Positions 43,046-52,666 of a DNA stretch of 64,000 nt are shown piece after piece; within the stretch, counting starts at the first letter, position 1; every line of letters begins with the position of its first letter. The notes below the pieces were generated by a model, which did no database searches, had not been told where the DNA came from, and was given only the letters and a program-made list of their open reading frames with translations. This DNA is from JAWPMT01 sp965267435 (GTDB taxonomy: Bacteria; Bacteroidota; Bacteroidia; Cytophagales; Cyclobacteriaceae), in NCBI GenBank assembly GCA_965267435.1, contig OZ253960.1, positions 2,108,001 through 2,172,000 of the forward strand. Direction: 5' to 3'. The translations under genes were made by a program, and so were the position numbers.

Positions 43046-43693
43046 TCATCCACCATTCCCGCAGATCTGGCGCTGAGTGGCCAGGGCACTGTCCTTGCCC
43101 CAATTGGGTGCAAAAGGTGACGCGGGCTTCTCTTCCTCAAACAGCTCCAATGCCCGGGCAATACTCGCACAGGCCTCGTCACTGCTGGTTCCCATGAATT
43201 GCGCAGTGCCATGCTGCATATTTGCGAGCAGGAAGTGCGCCCGGGGGTTGTTCGGGTTCAAGGCAATAGCCTTTTGAAAAGCACCAAAAATCAATGGGCT
43301 GTAGTTCGGGCCCCTTGTAGCGGGATCTACCGTCAGCTTGATCATTTGCAGGTAGCCACGCAAAGTTTCCAGCTCCGAGTCATCGGGCAATATCTCTGCG
43401 CCTTTGTCCACTGCGGCCAATCCCAGGTCCAGGTACTTGTCTTTCTCCTCTGGTAATTCCTGCATGGTACTCATCCGCAAGTAGCCAAACGCCGCGTAGT
43501 AGTGTGGTTCCCATCGTCCAGTTTCCACCTCGCCAATACGATTCATTTGGTTGATGGCTGACAGCAGGGCCTCCGGGCTTTCTGCTGAAAAAATCGCTGG
43601 GATGCTCTCCCCCATGGCCTTCTCGAAAGGTCCGTTGGCCAGCGTCCATGTGGCAGCCAATAGACCGATCAATAGTGATACATGCTTTCTCAT
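43046..43693 (-). CDS. Exported TPR-like protein paired with a TonB receptor
   Basis: A 215-residue protein with signal peptide (HVSLLIGLLAATWTLA). TPR-like helices follow, including FQKAIALNPNNPRAHFLLAN (an A-x-x-L-N-P-N-N-x-x-A-x-x-L-L-A core) and ACASIARALELFEEEKP. It starts 32 nt after the receptor stop and ends before a clear terminator, so it is the second gene of that operon. In Bacteroidota such small periplasmic TPR proteins often accompany TonB receptors of metal or siderophore uptake; the ligand here is unknown. Confidence 0.8.
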   Translation of the reverse strand: MRKHVSLLIGLLAATWTLANGPFEKAMGESIPAIFSAESPEALLSAINQMNRIGEVETGRWEPHYYAAFGYLRMSTMQELPEEKDKYLDLGLAAVDKGAEILPDDSELETLRGYLQMIKLTVDPATRGPNYSPLIFGAFQKAIALNPNNPRAHFLLANMQHGTAQFMGTSSDEACASIARALELFEEEKPASPFAPNWGKDSALATQRQICGNGG

Positions 43694-43725
43694 AATTTGT
43701 GTGATTTATTGTTGTGAATCTTGGT

Positions 43726-45870
43726 TTACAAATTGGGTAGCTGGTTAGCTCCTTTGTTCTTCGAGAAGGTGATAAACACCCCGACGAAGATGAATCGCTT
43801 GGCTGCGGGTGTGATCGCCCGACCCGCGTATATTCCATTGGCATCGGGCGTGGCCGCATACTCATAGCCGAAAATGTTATTTGTACCCAGCACATTATTG
43901 ACCATCGCATGAAAGATGACTTGTGTGCTGTAGAGGTAGCTGATGTTGAAGCTCAGATCATGATAAGCCGGCGTGCGTCCACTCATGAACTGATCGGTGT
44001 TGGGATCATGATAAGCTCGTGGGCTTGCCATCGAATAAGTGAATCCTATTTGACTCTTGATGTCAGTGATGAACCGCTTCATCACGATGGAGAGATTGTG
44101 TGCCGACGCAAAGGCAGGTGCGAAAGCCCCCGGAAAATCCTGGTATTGCCGCTCTGTGTCGAGGAAGGAATAGCTCACCCAGTAATCCGTATTCTTGAAG
44201 GTCTGCGCATCTCGCCAAAAGACATCAATACCTCTTGCATACCCCTCCCCGTCAAAGGCATAAGTCCGTGGATCATATAGGTGGGCATAGCGGACGAGAT
44301 CCTCATATCGCTTCTCGTAGGCCTCCACCCTAAACGTCAGACGCTCCTTGGTCCATTGGTAATTGGCGAGGAAGTGGTGGGCACGCTCCGGTGCAGCGGA
44401 AGGTTGCGATAGTACGATCTGCGTCGGTGGGGCTTGGTAGAATTGACCGTATGCCACGGATATTTGGCTGTGCTCACCGGTCTTGTAAGCGGAAGACAAC
44501 CTCGGACTCACAACGGCCCGCTGTTGTAGGTTGCTATATTCTGCCCTGACGCCCACTTTGAACGCCAGTGATGATGAGGCAAACCACTCGGCCTCGCCAA
44601 AGGATGCCCCCAGCCGCTCATGAAAAGACTGCTCAAACGTACTCTCCCCGTGTAGCGCCTGATCCAACCTCGTGCCTATCAGTTCGCCACCAAACGTGAT
44701 CGCCAGTCGGTCGGAGTGCTGGTAGTCCAGACCCACCTTTGAGTGGTATCCCAGCAAATCCTGTCGCCTGCTGGCGCTGTCTTTGGAGGCGAAATCGTCG
44801 CTGCTAGTAAAGGCAATTCCGGTCTTTATGCCCCACTTCTCACTCAGCATTTCACGGTACGAGGTGTTGACATGCGCATAGTCATTGGAAACAGAGACAG
44901 GCACCTGCACCTCTGGCTGTGCGATGTCCGCTTCGTACAACGCCAGGTCCGACTTGCTGAGATTGGTGTAGACCTTCAACATGCCGGTCTTGCTGGTTTT
45001 CCAGCGGTAAGCGAGGTTGGCATTCATTTCTTCGGGGGCTTTGTCCCAATCCAGGCGCTGGCTCATCAAGGCGAAGTAGGGCGTCAGATTGGTGTATTGG
45101 ACCTTTCCTGCGACGGATCCGGATTTCAGTGATTTGGTCGCCGAGGCATCCAGGCCCACGGACATCAGGGAGAGGTCGGCACGGTCGTTGTCAGCCACAT
45201 CTTTGGAGGTGAGAATGAGTGCAGAAGACAGCGCCTGGCCATACTCGGCAGAATATCCACCCGTCGAGAAGCTGGTCCCTTTGAACATGAATGGGGAGAA
45301 CCGACTGCGACTGGGCGTGTTGGGCGCTGAGGGACTGTACTCATTATGCACGAGCATCCCGTCGATAAAGGTCTTCGTCTCGCGGCCATCGCCGCCTCTC
45401 ACAAACAGCCGGCCAGATTCACCCACCGCTTGGGTCCCCGGCATCGTATTCAATGCTCCAGGGATATCGGCAGTGGCACCGGCCGTTGTGACGATATCCA
45501 GGGGTTTAAGCACTTCACGCTGCCCCTCCTCAGAGGCGTTGAAAGTTCCCGCCGTGATGGCGACAGCATTGAGGCGATTGATGGCTTCCTTTAACTCCAC
45601 CCGCAGTTCCTCTGTGTTAGCGTCCAGCGCTATTTCGGACTGGTGATAGCCAATGGAGGAGGCGATCAACGTCAGGCTGTCAGTCGCGGAAGTCTCGAAA
45701 GAGAAGCGACCTTCCAGGTCCGTGGTAGCGCCATCGTACGTCCCCTTGACATACACATTGACGCCCAGGAGGGCCTCGCCCTTTTTATCTGTGACCACAC
45801 CTGATATGGGGGTCTGCCCCCAAGTGTAGAAAGCAAGCAGGGCGAGAAGGAGAAGTAAGATGGCTTTCAT
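43726..45870 (-). CDS. TonB-dependent outer membrane receptor
   Basis: A 714-residue receptor: signal peptide (LLLLLALLAFYTWGQTP), an N-terminal carboxypeptidase-regulatory-like domain (~20-100; ISGVVTDKKGEALLGVNVYV, GATTDLEGRFSFE), a plug (PGALNTMPGTQAVGESGRLF, then VRGGDGRETKTFIDGMLV), and a C-terminal beta barrel ending in a Phe-containing strand. No SusD partner follows, so it is not a classical polysaccharide locus; a metal or siderophore substrate is more likely. A palindrome at 45889-45901 sits 19 nt before the ATG. Confidence 0.9.
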   Translation of the reverse strand: MKAILLLLLALLAFYTWGQTPISGVVTDKKGEALLGVNVYVKGTYDGATTDLEGRFSFETSATDSLTLIASSIGYHQSEIALDANTEELRVELKEAINRLNAVAITAGTFNASEEGQREVLKPLDIVTTAGATADIPGALNTMPGTQAVGESGRLFVRGGDGRETKTFIDGMLVHNEYSPSAPNTPSRSRFSPFMFKGTSFSTGGYSAEYGQALSSALILTSKDVADNDRADLSLMSVGLDASATKSLKSGSVAGKVQYTNLTPYFALMSQRLDWDKAPEEMNANLAYRWKTSKTGMLKVYTNLSKSDLALYEADIAQPEVQVPVSVSNDYAHVNTSYREMLSEKWGIKTGIAFTSSDDFASKDSASRRQDLLGYHSKVGLDYQHSDRLAITFGGELIGTRLDQALHGESTFEQSFHERLGASFGEAEWFASSSLAFKVGVRAEYSNLQQRAVVSPRLSSAYKTGEHSQISVAYGQFYQAPPTQIVLSQPSAAPERAHHFLANYQWTKERLTFRVEAYEKRYEDLVRYAHLYDPRTYAFDGEGYARGIDVFWRDAQTFKNTDYWVSYSFLDTERQYQDFPGAFAPAFASAHNLSIVMKRFITDIKSQIGFTYSMASPRAYHDPNTDQFMSGRTPAYHDLSFNISYLYSTQVIFHAMVNNVLGTNNIFGYEYAATPDANGIYAGRAITPAAKRFIFVGVFITFSKNKGANQLPNL

Positions 45871-45888
45871 GTTTTTGACCTTTGGATA

Positions 45889-45901
45889 TTGACCTGGTCA
45901 A
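45889..45901. promoter_or_regulatory. Palindrome upstream of the TonB receptor
   Basis: TTGACCTGGTCAA is a perfect 6-bp inverted repeat with a 1-nt spacer. A further half-site TTGACC lies at 45875-45880, closer to the start. The position, 19-31 nt before the ATG, fits an operator or an mRNA site. The regulator is unknown. Confidence 0.4.
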
Positions 45902-46081
45902 AAGTCTCTTGCACCTTGCTCCTTTTCTAATTGGCCTTACCGAACTGTAGGATTGCCACGACGAATTGTAGGGTCAACACGACCTGCAATGGCCTTTGCA
46001 GCAATTGCGAACCTGTATTGAACTTAGAACGATTCGAACCCAAGGCCCCCTGTTACTCCTACCTTTTGAAGTCTCATTACA

Positions 46082-46597
46082 CTATAGCACCTGATCTTCC
46101 CTGTATTTGGCCAGCACCTGATCATTGAAGGATTTGCGGGTTTCGTTGCTGTCCTCTTTCGCCGCTATTGCTCGCAGTGCATCGATATATGCCGAGTCAA
46201 ATGCATTCTCAACGGCTCCGTAGATCACATAATCCAAATACCACTGATAGGGTGCGCCTTCCATCAGGTACTTGCCTTCATGTGCGATATAAAAATGGGC
46301 CTCCTGCTGTCCCATAGGCCCTTCAAAGTTCAAGTACCCATACTCATAGCCGTAGCCCAGGGCCTCGTACTCGTCGAGGACCTCCTTGTGCTCCCAGGGC
46401 ATCTGGTGAATGACGCCCAGCACGCTCTTTCCCGGGCATGCACGCACATTCGCTTTGGTGGAACCATCAATGCTGCTCTTATTGAAAACCAGTTCGAAAT
46501 CCTCTAAAACATGATTCTTGACTTTCTCAACTGAAAAAACCCGGCGCTGAATACGCTCCATGAGCAGGTTTGACCCATAGGAGAAAACGTAGAACAT
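46082..46597 (-). CDS. Gamma-glutamylcyclotransferase-family protein
   Basis: A 171-residue protein that begins MFYVFSYGSNLLMERIQRR. The F-x-Y-G-S-N-L loop and the conserved Glu region LDEYEALGYGYEYG mark the GGCT/BtrG cyclotransferase fold. Likely reaction is release of 5-oxoproline from gamma-glutamyl dipeptides, or an intermediate step of a related pathway; the exact substrate is unknown. No signal peptide. Divergent from the VPS10-like gene. Confidence 0.85.
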   Translation of the reverse strand: MFYVFSYGSNLLMERIQRRVFSVEKVKNHVLEDFELVFNKSSIDGSTKANVRACPGKSVLGVIHQMPWEHKEVLDEYEALGYGYEYGYLNFEGPMGQQEAHFYIAHEGKYLMEGAPYQWYLDYVIYGAVENAFDSAYIDALRAIAAKEDSNETRKSFNDQVLAKYREDQVL

Positions 46598-46639
46598 GAT
46601 CAGAATTTAGGTGATAACGTGAAATTGGTAAATAGAGTG

Positions 46640-46680
46640 CCAATCAAAAGATTGGAGTAGTATCAGGTGTTTCCACCTGA
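46640..46680. promoter_or_regulatory. Two adjacent hairpins in a divergent intergenic region
   Basis: CCAATC-AAAA-GATTGG (46640-46655) and TCAGGTG-TTTC-CACCTGA (46663-46680) are perfect small stems 7 nt apart, between the GGCT gene (minus) and the VPS10-like gene (plus). No T-run follows, so they are not terminators. They may be operator or RNA elements; no known family is recognised. Confidence 0.4.
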
Positions 46681-46797
46681 CGCCCATCGAATACAAACAC
46701 TTTGAATGAGACCTCGATCCCTCGAGATAAGCTTTTCCGACCAGCCTTCTACGAAGTCATTTTTCCATCCTAAATTTCCACCCCAAACAAACCAATT

Positions 46798-49700
46798 ATG
46801 CCTAAACGTATCCTCTCCCTATGCCTGGTCTTCGTCACCTTCCTTGGCTTTGCCCAAATCGATACCAAAGGACTAGCCGACGCAGCAAAAGGCCTCAAGC
46901 TTCGCAGCATTGGTCCGGCTCTTATGGGTGGTCGCATCGCTGATATCGCTGTCAGTCCTCACGATGGTAGCACGTGGTACCTGGCAGTGGGTTCCGGCGG
47001 ACTGTGGAAGACCACCAACAGAGGCATCTCATGGAAGCCTGTCTTTGATGACCAGCCCTCCTATTCCATTGGCACGGTCACCGTGGACCCAAGTATTCCA
47101 GGAACCGTATGGGTGGGGACAGGCGAGAACGTCAGCGGCCGCCATGTGGGCTGGGGCTCTGGCGTATATAAGAGCCTGGATGGTGGAACCACCTGGCAGA
47201 ATATGGGGCTCCCCAACTCCGAGCACATCGGCAAGATCCTCGTTGATCCAAGAAATAGCAATGTCGTTTATGTAGCAGCTGAAGGTCCTCTGTGGTCTTC
47301 TGGTGGGGACAGGGGCTTGTATAAGACCTCAGATGGAGGAGCGACCTGGCAGCAGGTCTTGTCGATTGATGAAAACACTGGGGTGACAGATATTGAGTTT
47401 CACCCCTCCAACCCCAATGTGCTCTATGCCGCTGCTTATCAACGACGACGACATACGTGGTCACTGCTTGGTGGAGGCCCCAACTCGGGCATCTACAAAT
47501 CCACTGACAATGGCGCCACCTGGCGCAAGGTGAAAACGGGCCTTCCCTCAGGGGACGTCGGCAAGATTGGACTGGCTGTGACACCTGCCAGCCCTAACCT
47601 GGTCTACGCGACTGTTGAGGCCAACGAAAAAGAAAGAGGGTTCTATCGCTCCCAGGATGAGGGCGAAAGCTGGGAAAAGCGAAATGGCTATATATCCGGC
47701 GGAACGGGCCCTCATTACTACCAGGAAATAGAGGCTTCACCAGTCGATCCGGATTTAGTCTATCAAATGGACGTGTTCATCCATGTCACCCGTGACGGTG
47801 GCAAATCCTTTGATTACCTCGGTAACGGGCGTGAAAAGCACAGTGACAATCACGCACTCTGGATCGACCCCGCGGACGGCAGGCATCTAATCGCTGGCAC
47901 CGACGCGGGCCTTTATGAAAGCTTCGATGAAGGGTCCACGTGGCGCCATTTTCCCAACCTGCCGATATCGCAGTTCTACAAGCTGGCACTGGACAATACT
48001 TCGCCTTTCTACAACATCTCCGGCGGCGCCCAGGACCTCGGCACATTGATAGGTCCAGTTCGGACCATGAATACTGAAGGCATTCGCAACAAGGACTGGT
48101 ATGTCCCGTTGGGAGCTGACGGCTACGACACGCAATTTGATCCTACAGATCCCAATATTGTCTACATGGAGATCCAGCAGGGCGAATTGGTCAGGCTCGA
48201 TCGTAATAGTGAAGAGGTGCTCCACATCAAGCCGCAGCCCTCACCAGAGGATCCCCCTGAAAGGTGGAACTGGGACAGCCCTGTGCTCGTGAGCCCTCAC
48301 AATTCACAGCGACTCTATTTTGGTTCGCAACGCGTCTGGCGCAGTGACGACCGGGGCAACAGCTGGACACCCATCAGTGGCGACCTCACCAGCAACACCA
48401 ACCGGTATGAGCTCGAGCTCATGGGTCGAGTTTGGAGTGCAGATGCACTGTATGACAATGGGGCGATGTCCAAATATGCGACCCTCACCAACATGTCGGA
48501 ATCACCCCTTGTAGAGGGACTCATCTACACAGGTTCTGATGATGGGCTTATCAACGTGACCGAAGATGGCGGCGCGAATTGGCGCAAAAGTGGGAGCATG
48601 AAAGTGCCAGACCGCTCCTTCATCAATGATGTGGAGGCATCGCAACATGCCGCGGATCGAGTTTTTGCAGTAGTCGATGCGCATAAGTTCGGGGACTATC
48701 GACCCCTAATCTACATGAGCAATGATCGGGGAAAGAGCTGGCAGTCTATCAGTGGCGACCTCCCTGCAACGACCATTGTATGGATTCTGAAAGAGGATCA
48801 CGTAGACCCCAACCTGCTGTTCATTGGCACCGAATATGGCATTTATTTCTCACCGAACCGCGGAACGAACTGGATCAAGCTCGGAGGGGGTGTGCCTACC
48901 ATTTCCTTCAGGGATCTGGAGCTCCACCCGCGTGACAATGACCTCGTCGGTGCTACATTTGGGCGCGGTTTCTACGTCCTGGACGACTACTCACCTTTGA
49001 GGGAAATGAGTTCAGCTGTCAGCGACAAAGCCAATACGCTCTTCTCCGTACGGGACGCCTGGTGGTACATCCCCAACGAACCCATGCAGGCCAAAGGTGC
49101 TCCTACTCTGGGGACCACGAGCTACGTCGCCGAAAACCCACCGTATGGTGCGGTCTTCACCTATTACCTGGCAGACGTTCCCAAAACCTCCAAGGCGCAG
49201 CGCCAGGAGCGGGAAAAGGAATTGAAAAAGGACAATGCGAGCGTGCCATTTCCAGGCTGGGAGGCACTGGAAGAGGAAGGTATGGAGCAGGAGCCCCGAA
49301 CACTTCTTCTCATCGCAGATGGTGCCGGCAACCCCGTCAGATGGCTCAAGGGTGCCACCAGCAAGGGACTGCATCGCACAAGTTGGGACTTGCGTTATGC
49401 CCCTCCCTACCCCATTAACTTGAGTACTCCCGGCTTCCGTCCTCCATGGGCTGGCGACCCAGAGGGACCGCTTGCTGCTCCAGGCACTTATAGTGCCCAG
49501 CTTTTCCTGTACCATGAAGGCAACATGCAGGCCCAGGGTGAGCCTCAGGAATTTGCCGTGAACGCTGTTCCCAATTTGCCGCCAGGCACGGATCCTCAGG
49601 CCGTCGCTGCCTTTCAGCAGTCTACAGCCGAGATCTCCCGCCAAATCTCCGTGGCAGGAAGACAACTGTACGAAGCCAGCGAGCGCCTGCGATTCCTAAA

Positions 49701-50046
49701 AGCCGCCCTTGCCGAAACGCCCAAAGCCACGCCGGAACTCTTCGCCCAGGGCGATGCCCTGTTTACCCAAAGGGCTCAACTCGACCGAAGGCTCTATGGT
49801 GAGCGGGCACGAGGGCAACTAAACGAGTCCTCCTCCCCATCCATCGCTGCTCGCGTGGGTGTAGTGACCTACGGGCACTGGAGTACACGGCAGATGCCCA
49901 CCGAGACCCAAAAGCGAAACGTCGAGATTGCCCGGGGGCAGTTTGACGAGTTCAAGGGAGCATTGAGTTCCTTCCTGAGTGAATTATCGGCATATGAGGA
50001 CGCGCTGGAGGCAGTTGGAGCACCTTATACGAGGGGGAGAAGGTGA
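46798..50046 (+). CDS. Exported VPS10/BNR (sortilin-like) repeat protein
   Basis: A 1082-residue protein with a signal peptide (ILSLCLVFVTFLGFAQ). Most of the chain (~20-740) is a large propeller with repeated Asp-box turns S-x-D-x-G-x-(T/S)-W, such as GGLWKTTNRGISWKP, YKSLDGGTTWQNMG and KSTDNGATWRKV. The C-terminal region (~740-1080) has an FnIII/Ig-like part and a helical tail. This is the WD40/YVTN/BNR-like repeat family found widely in Bacteroidota, often annotated as glycosyl hydrolase, though no catalytic site is proven. Located in periplasm or surface. Confidence 0.88.
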   Translation: MPKRILSLCLVFVTFLGFAQIDTKGLADAAKGLKLRSIGPALMGGRIADIAVSPHDGSTWYLAVGSGGLWKTTNRGISWKPVFDDQPSYSIGTVTVDPSIPGTVWVGTGENVSGRHVGWGSGVYKSLDGGTTWQNMGLPNSEHIGKILVDPRNSNVVYVAAEGPLWSSGGDRGLYKTSDGGATWQQVLSIDENTGVTDIEFHPSNPNVLYAAAYQRRRHTWSLLGGGPNSGIYKSTDNGATWRKVKTGLPSGDVGKIGLAVTPASPNLVYATVEANEKERGFYRSQDEGESWEKRNGYISGGTGPHYYQEIEASPVDPDLVYQMDVFIHVTRDGGKSFDYLGNGREKHSDNHALWIDPADGRHLIAGTDAGLYESFDEGSTWRHFPNLPISQFYKLALDNTSPFYNISGGAQDLGTLIGPVRTMNTEGIRNKDWYVPLGADGYDTQFDPTDPNIVYMEIQQGELVRLDRNSEEVLHIKPQPSPEDPPERWNWDSPVLVSPHNSQRLYFGSQRVWRSDDRGNSWTPISGDLTSNTNRYELELMGRVWSADALYDNGAMSKYATLTNMSESPLVEGLIYTGSDDGLINVTEDGGANWRKSGSMKVPDRSFINDVEASQHAADRVFAVVDAHKFGDYRPLIYMSNDRGKSWQSISGDLPATTIVWILKEDHVDPNLLFIGTEYGIYFSPNRGTNWIKLGGGVPTISFRDLELHPRDNDLVGATFGRGFYVLDDYSPLREMSSAVSDKANTLFSVRDAWWYIPNEPMQAKGAPTLGTTSYVAENPPYGAVFTYYLADVPKTSKAQRQEREKELKKDNASVPFPGWEALEEEGMEQEPRTLLLIADGAGNPVRWLKGATSKGLHRTSWDLRYAPPYPINLSTPGFRPPWAGDPEGPLAAPGTYSAQLFLYHEGNMQAQGEPQEFAVNAVPNLPPGTDPQAVAAFQQSTAEISRQISVAGRQLYEASERLRFLKAALAETPKATPELFAQGDALFTQRAQLDRRLYGERARGQLNESSSPSIAARVGVVTYGHWSTRQMPTETQKRNVEIARGQFDEFKGALSSFLSELSAYEDALEAVGAPYTRGRR

Positions 50047-50103
50047 CGAAGAAACATGACAACCCGCCGGGGTGGGATTGCGAGTTCGTCTAGCCCGGCG
50101 AAG

Positions 50104-50580
50104 CTAATCCGGATGAAATGTGGGTTCGTACTCGCTAATAAGGAAGAAAATGAGTTCTACGGCACGACTGATCAGAGGCACGTCCAGGCTTTCTTTCTCG
50201 ATCAACATAATATGCCGATAGTGGAGGCGATAGACGTCCTCGCTCAGCTCAAGGCCAAAACCAATCAATGGTAGCTGGGCGTTGATCTCCAACACCTTCT
50301 TGTTGACTTCAGGCAGGTGATCTTCAATAATTGGAACATGTAACTGGGCGTAGAACTGCAGGTAGTCAAAAGCTCCGAAATCCGCCTCTTTCTCCTGATG
50401 TAGATGATAATAAGCGGAAGAAGCCAGCGACAACTTCAACGTCGTACGCGTCGCTTCTGACGTCCCTTGACTGCTGACCAGCAGGCAATCAATATCCCCC
50501 GGCTGATAAACAGACAGGAATCGCGTGTCTGCCTTTAGCTCATGATACAGGTCCTCTATCGTCTTTGCTCCTCTTCCCAC
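50104..50580 (-). CDS. Small chaperone-like protein downstream of the putative eCIS cargo
   Basis: A 158-residue cytosolic protein from GTG 50580, three bases after the stop of 50584-52467 (no other start is available: a TAG lies two codons upstream in frame). It is an alpha/beta protein without signal or membrane helices: an N-terminal helix (IEDLYHELKADT), LKLSLASSAYYHLHQEKE, then LIGFGLELSEDVYRLHYRHI and a last helix (SRAVELIFFLISEYEPTF). The layout and size recall YbjN/type III secretion chaperone-like folds that escort one effector. Co-location with the 627-residue protein supports a chaperone or immunity role. This is inference; I do not recognise a specific family. Confidence 0.65.
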   Translation of the reverse strand: MGRGAKTIEDLYHELKADTRFLSVYQPGDIDCLLVSSQGTSEATRTTLKLSLASSAYYHLHQEKEADFGAFDYLQFYAQLHVPIIEDHLPEVNKKVLEINAQLPLIGFGLELSEDVYRLHYRHIMLIEKESLDVPLISRAVELIFFLISEYEPTFHPD

Positions 50581-50583
50581 GCT

Positions 50584-52467
50584 CTATTCCGGTTCTTCGT
50601 CAGCCTCAGAAGCATCCTCCTCAGGGGCATTTTTTGGGACAAGCTTCATCTTCTGAAGTATCAGCTGCTGAGCCTGTTCCTTCGCGGCCTCGTCACCCGT
50701 CATGGAGGCCACGATCTTGTCTGGGTCAAGTCCCAACTTAGTCAGTAGCTCACCCGTGGCTTCTCTGAAAGTCTTTTCGAGGCCATTGCCTACATCCACC
50801 TTGTCATTTCCCTGATCGGTTGTCAGTGCCGCAAGCACTCCCGCATAAACCTTTTGCCCTGCATCCTCGGTATCATACTTCGCCAGATAAGCGTTGAGCT
50901 CATCGAGTCGTTCCGATAAGGTCATCTTTCCGCTCTTTTTCTTGTTGAACACCGCACTGGTTAGCCTGTTGAACCAACCCTTCTTTTCCTCGGTTGGGAA
51001 ATTGTCGCGATACCATATCGTGGAAGGATGAGTGCCCTGCGAAATGGCCTGATTGATCAACTCCCGCTCTTCCCTCATTCTAAGGACGTTGCTACCACGT
51101 ATTTGACGCTTGACATGCTTGCCTGTCTGCCAAATCAAGAGCCCTACGGCAGCGGCTCCTGCCAAGCCCCAGCCAATGGGTGTTGCCGCTGCTGCTACTC
51201 CCCCAATTGTCGCTGCCAAGAGTGCCGCGCCTCCTGCAGCTCCTGTTAAATTCATCGCCGCTGTGGCGGCCTTGTCCTTGTATCCCAGCTTCCTGCCCGC
51301 CACATTCAGACCACTGATCATCTCGGTGACCACCGGCATCTTGGCTTCGAGCGCCTGGATCTTTCCTCGTTCCCCTACGAGGTATTCCTGATGATCGCGC
51401 ACCACGAGTACATGTATATCATAGGCCTTGTCACCGGGGTCGGGATCGGGATGCTGTCTCAGGTACTGATGAGAAAGAGCATACTGCTTTTGCGAACCCA
51501 TTATCCCCTGTTGGATGCCTTCGATGGTCCCCAGGTATTGTGCCAACAGGGCATTGCAGAAATCCGTCAACTGACCGACGCTCTCCTGTCGCATCCTGCG
51601 TTTATGCGCGTTGAGCGAATCACGGACGCCGTTGATAGTTCCCACCAGAGCATTTAAGCCCGCACCAATGCCGAAAGTCACGGCACTCACGGCTGCAGTC
51701 GCCGTATTGGCCACACTGGCGACGCTGTTGAGCAATGTGGTAATGCCATTGATGACACCGTTGATACTGGCCCCCAACTGCTCTATGTTTTCCAGGTCGC
51801 TGGTGACTGCTTTATCTTTTTCTTTCTCGAGCACTTGAACGGCGGCATAAAGCTGCTGATTGCCACCCTCCAACAGGGCGTTCTTCGCGTTGTAGTCGGC
51901 TGTCTTCTCGGACCGCTTGCTGGTCAGTAGGCCATGGGCCGCCTTCGCACCAGTTGCTATGTTCACTGCCGCTGCCAGTCCACCCCCAGCACCTGTCACT
52001 CCAGGTGCAGTACCCCCGCCACTACCGAGGTCTCCGGTGTGGGGCTCGGGCAGTGTGGAATTTGTCGCATTGGCGTAAGAGGGTCCCGTCAAGCCCGTAC
52101 CCAGATACGCCGCCGTATTGTCGGCTGAAGCAAGGACCTCGTCACTTAAGCTCGAGTCGTCCTTAATATTGGAGCCAACACCGACCCTTTGTATGGTGTC
52201 GTTGGTGGAATGGAATCCCTCCGCCATACGAAATAGCATGCCAGCATCGGGTGCTTTGGGGATCCCTTGCACTGTCGGAGTATTGGGCATCGGCCCGGCC
52301 GGAGTTTCCGCACCAGCGATCGTATCGAGCATTTTTCTCTGTATCAGCGACTCAGGTCGCTGATCACCCAATTCCAGTGTCGCTTCTGCAGCGGCAGGCT
52401 GGGGCGTGGTGTCTCGCGCGGCTCTCTGCCTGCTATTTTCGCTAGTCTTGTCAGAATGCCCTCTCAC
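50584..52467 (-). CDS. Putative eCIS cargo with DUF4157-type leader and hydrophobic segments
   Basis: A 627-residue protein from GTG 52467, with no signal peptide. Residues ~34-52, LGDQRPESLIQRKMLDTIAG, resemble the D-N-R-P-E-A-x-x-Q-R-K-L-Q-E leader of eCIS-linked DUF4157 proteins. Then comes a disordered Ser/Gly/Thr-rich region (~55-165), an Ala/Gly-rich hydrophobic segment (231-281), a linker with Cys (~304) and KMPVVTEMISGLNVAGRKLG, a second hydrophobic stretch (399-448: GAAGGAALLAATIGGVAAAA), and an amphipathic charged C-terminus ending in acidic residues. The two hydrophobic blocks fit membrane insertion, so a pore-forming toxin is one reading. It has no DUF4157 metalloprotease motif and lies 22 kb from the eCIS cluster, followed by a chaperone-like gene. 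Confidence 0.65.
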   Translation of the reverse strand: MRGHSDKTSENSRQRAARDTTPQPAAAEATLELGDQRPESLIQRKMLDTIAGAETPAGPMPNTPTVQGIPKAPDAGMLFRMAEGFHSTNDTIQRVGVGSNIKDDSSLSDEVLASADNTAAYLGTGLTGPSYANATNSTLPEPHTGDLGSGGGTAPGVTGAGGGLAAAVNIATGAKAAHGLLTSKRSEKTADYNAKNALLEGGNQQLYAAVQVLEKEKDKAVTSDLENIEQLGASINGVINGITTLLNSVASVANTATAAVSAVTFGIGAGLNALVGTINGVRDSLNAHKRRMRQESVGQLTDFCNALLAQYLGTIEGIQQGIMGSQKQYALSHQYLRQHPDPDPGDKAYDIHVLVVRDHQEYLVGERGKIQALEAKMPVVTEMISGLNVAGRKLGYKDKAATAAMNLTGAAGGAALLAATIGGVAAAATPIGWGLAGAAAVGLLIWQTGKHVKRQIRGSNVLRMREERELINQAISQGTHPSTIWYRDNFPTEEKKGWFNRLTSAVFNKKKSGKMTLSERLDELNAYLAKYDTEDAGQKVYAGVLAALTTDQGNDKVDVGNGLEKTFREATGELLTKLGLDPDKIVASMTGDEAAKEQAQQLILQKMKLVPKNAPEEDASEADEEPE

Positions 52468-52666
52468 GAATTTTGATGGTGTGCTGATCCTCTCATATTA
52501 CTGTGACGGTCATCGGCATATAGCCGTTAACCTTCAAGAAACCTGAATCTAGGGCATTTTCGATGAATGGGCAAGTCTGAGGCGGATCGAGATCAACGAA
52601 GGGCCCAGCTGCAAATAAGTGGTGTGGACCCAATTAATCCAGGAGCACGATCAAGAACGTAAGTCC

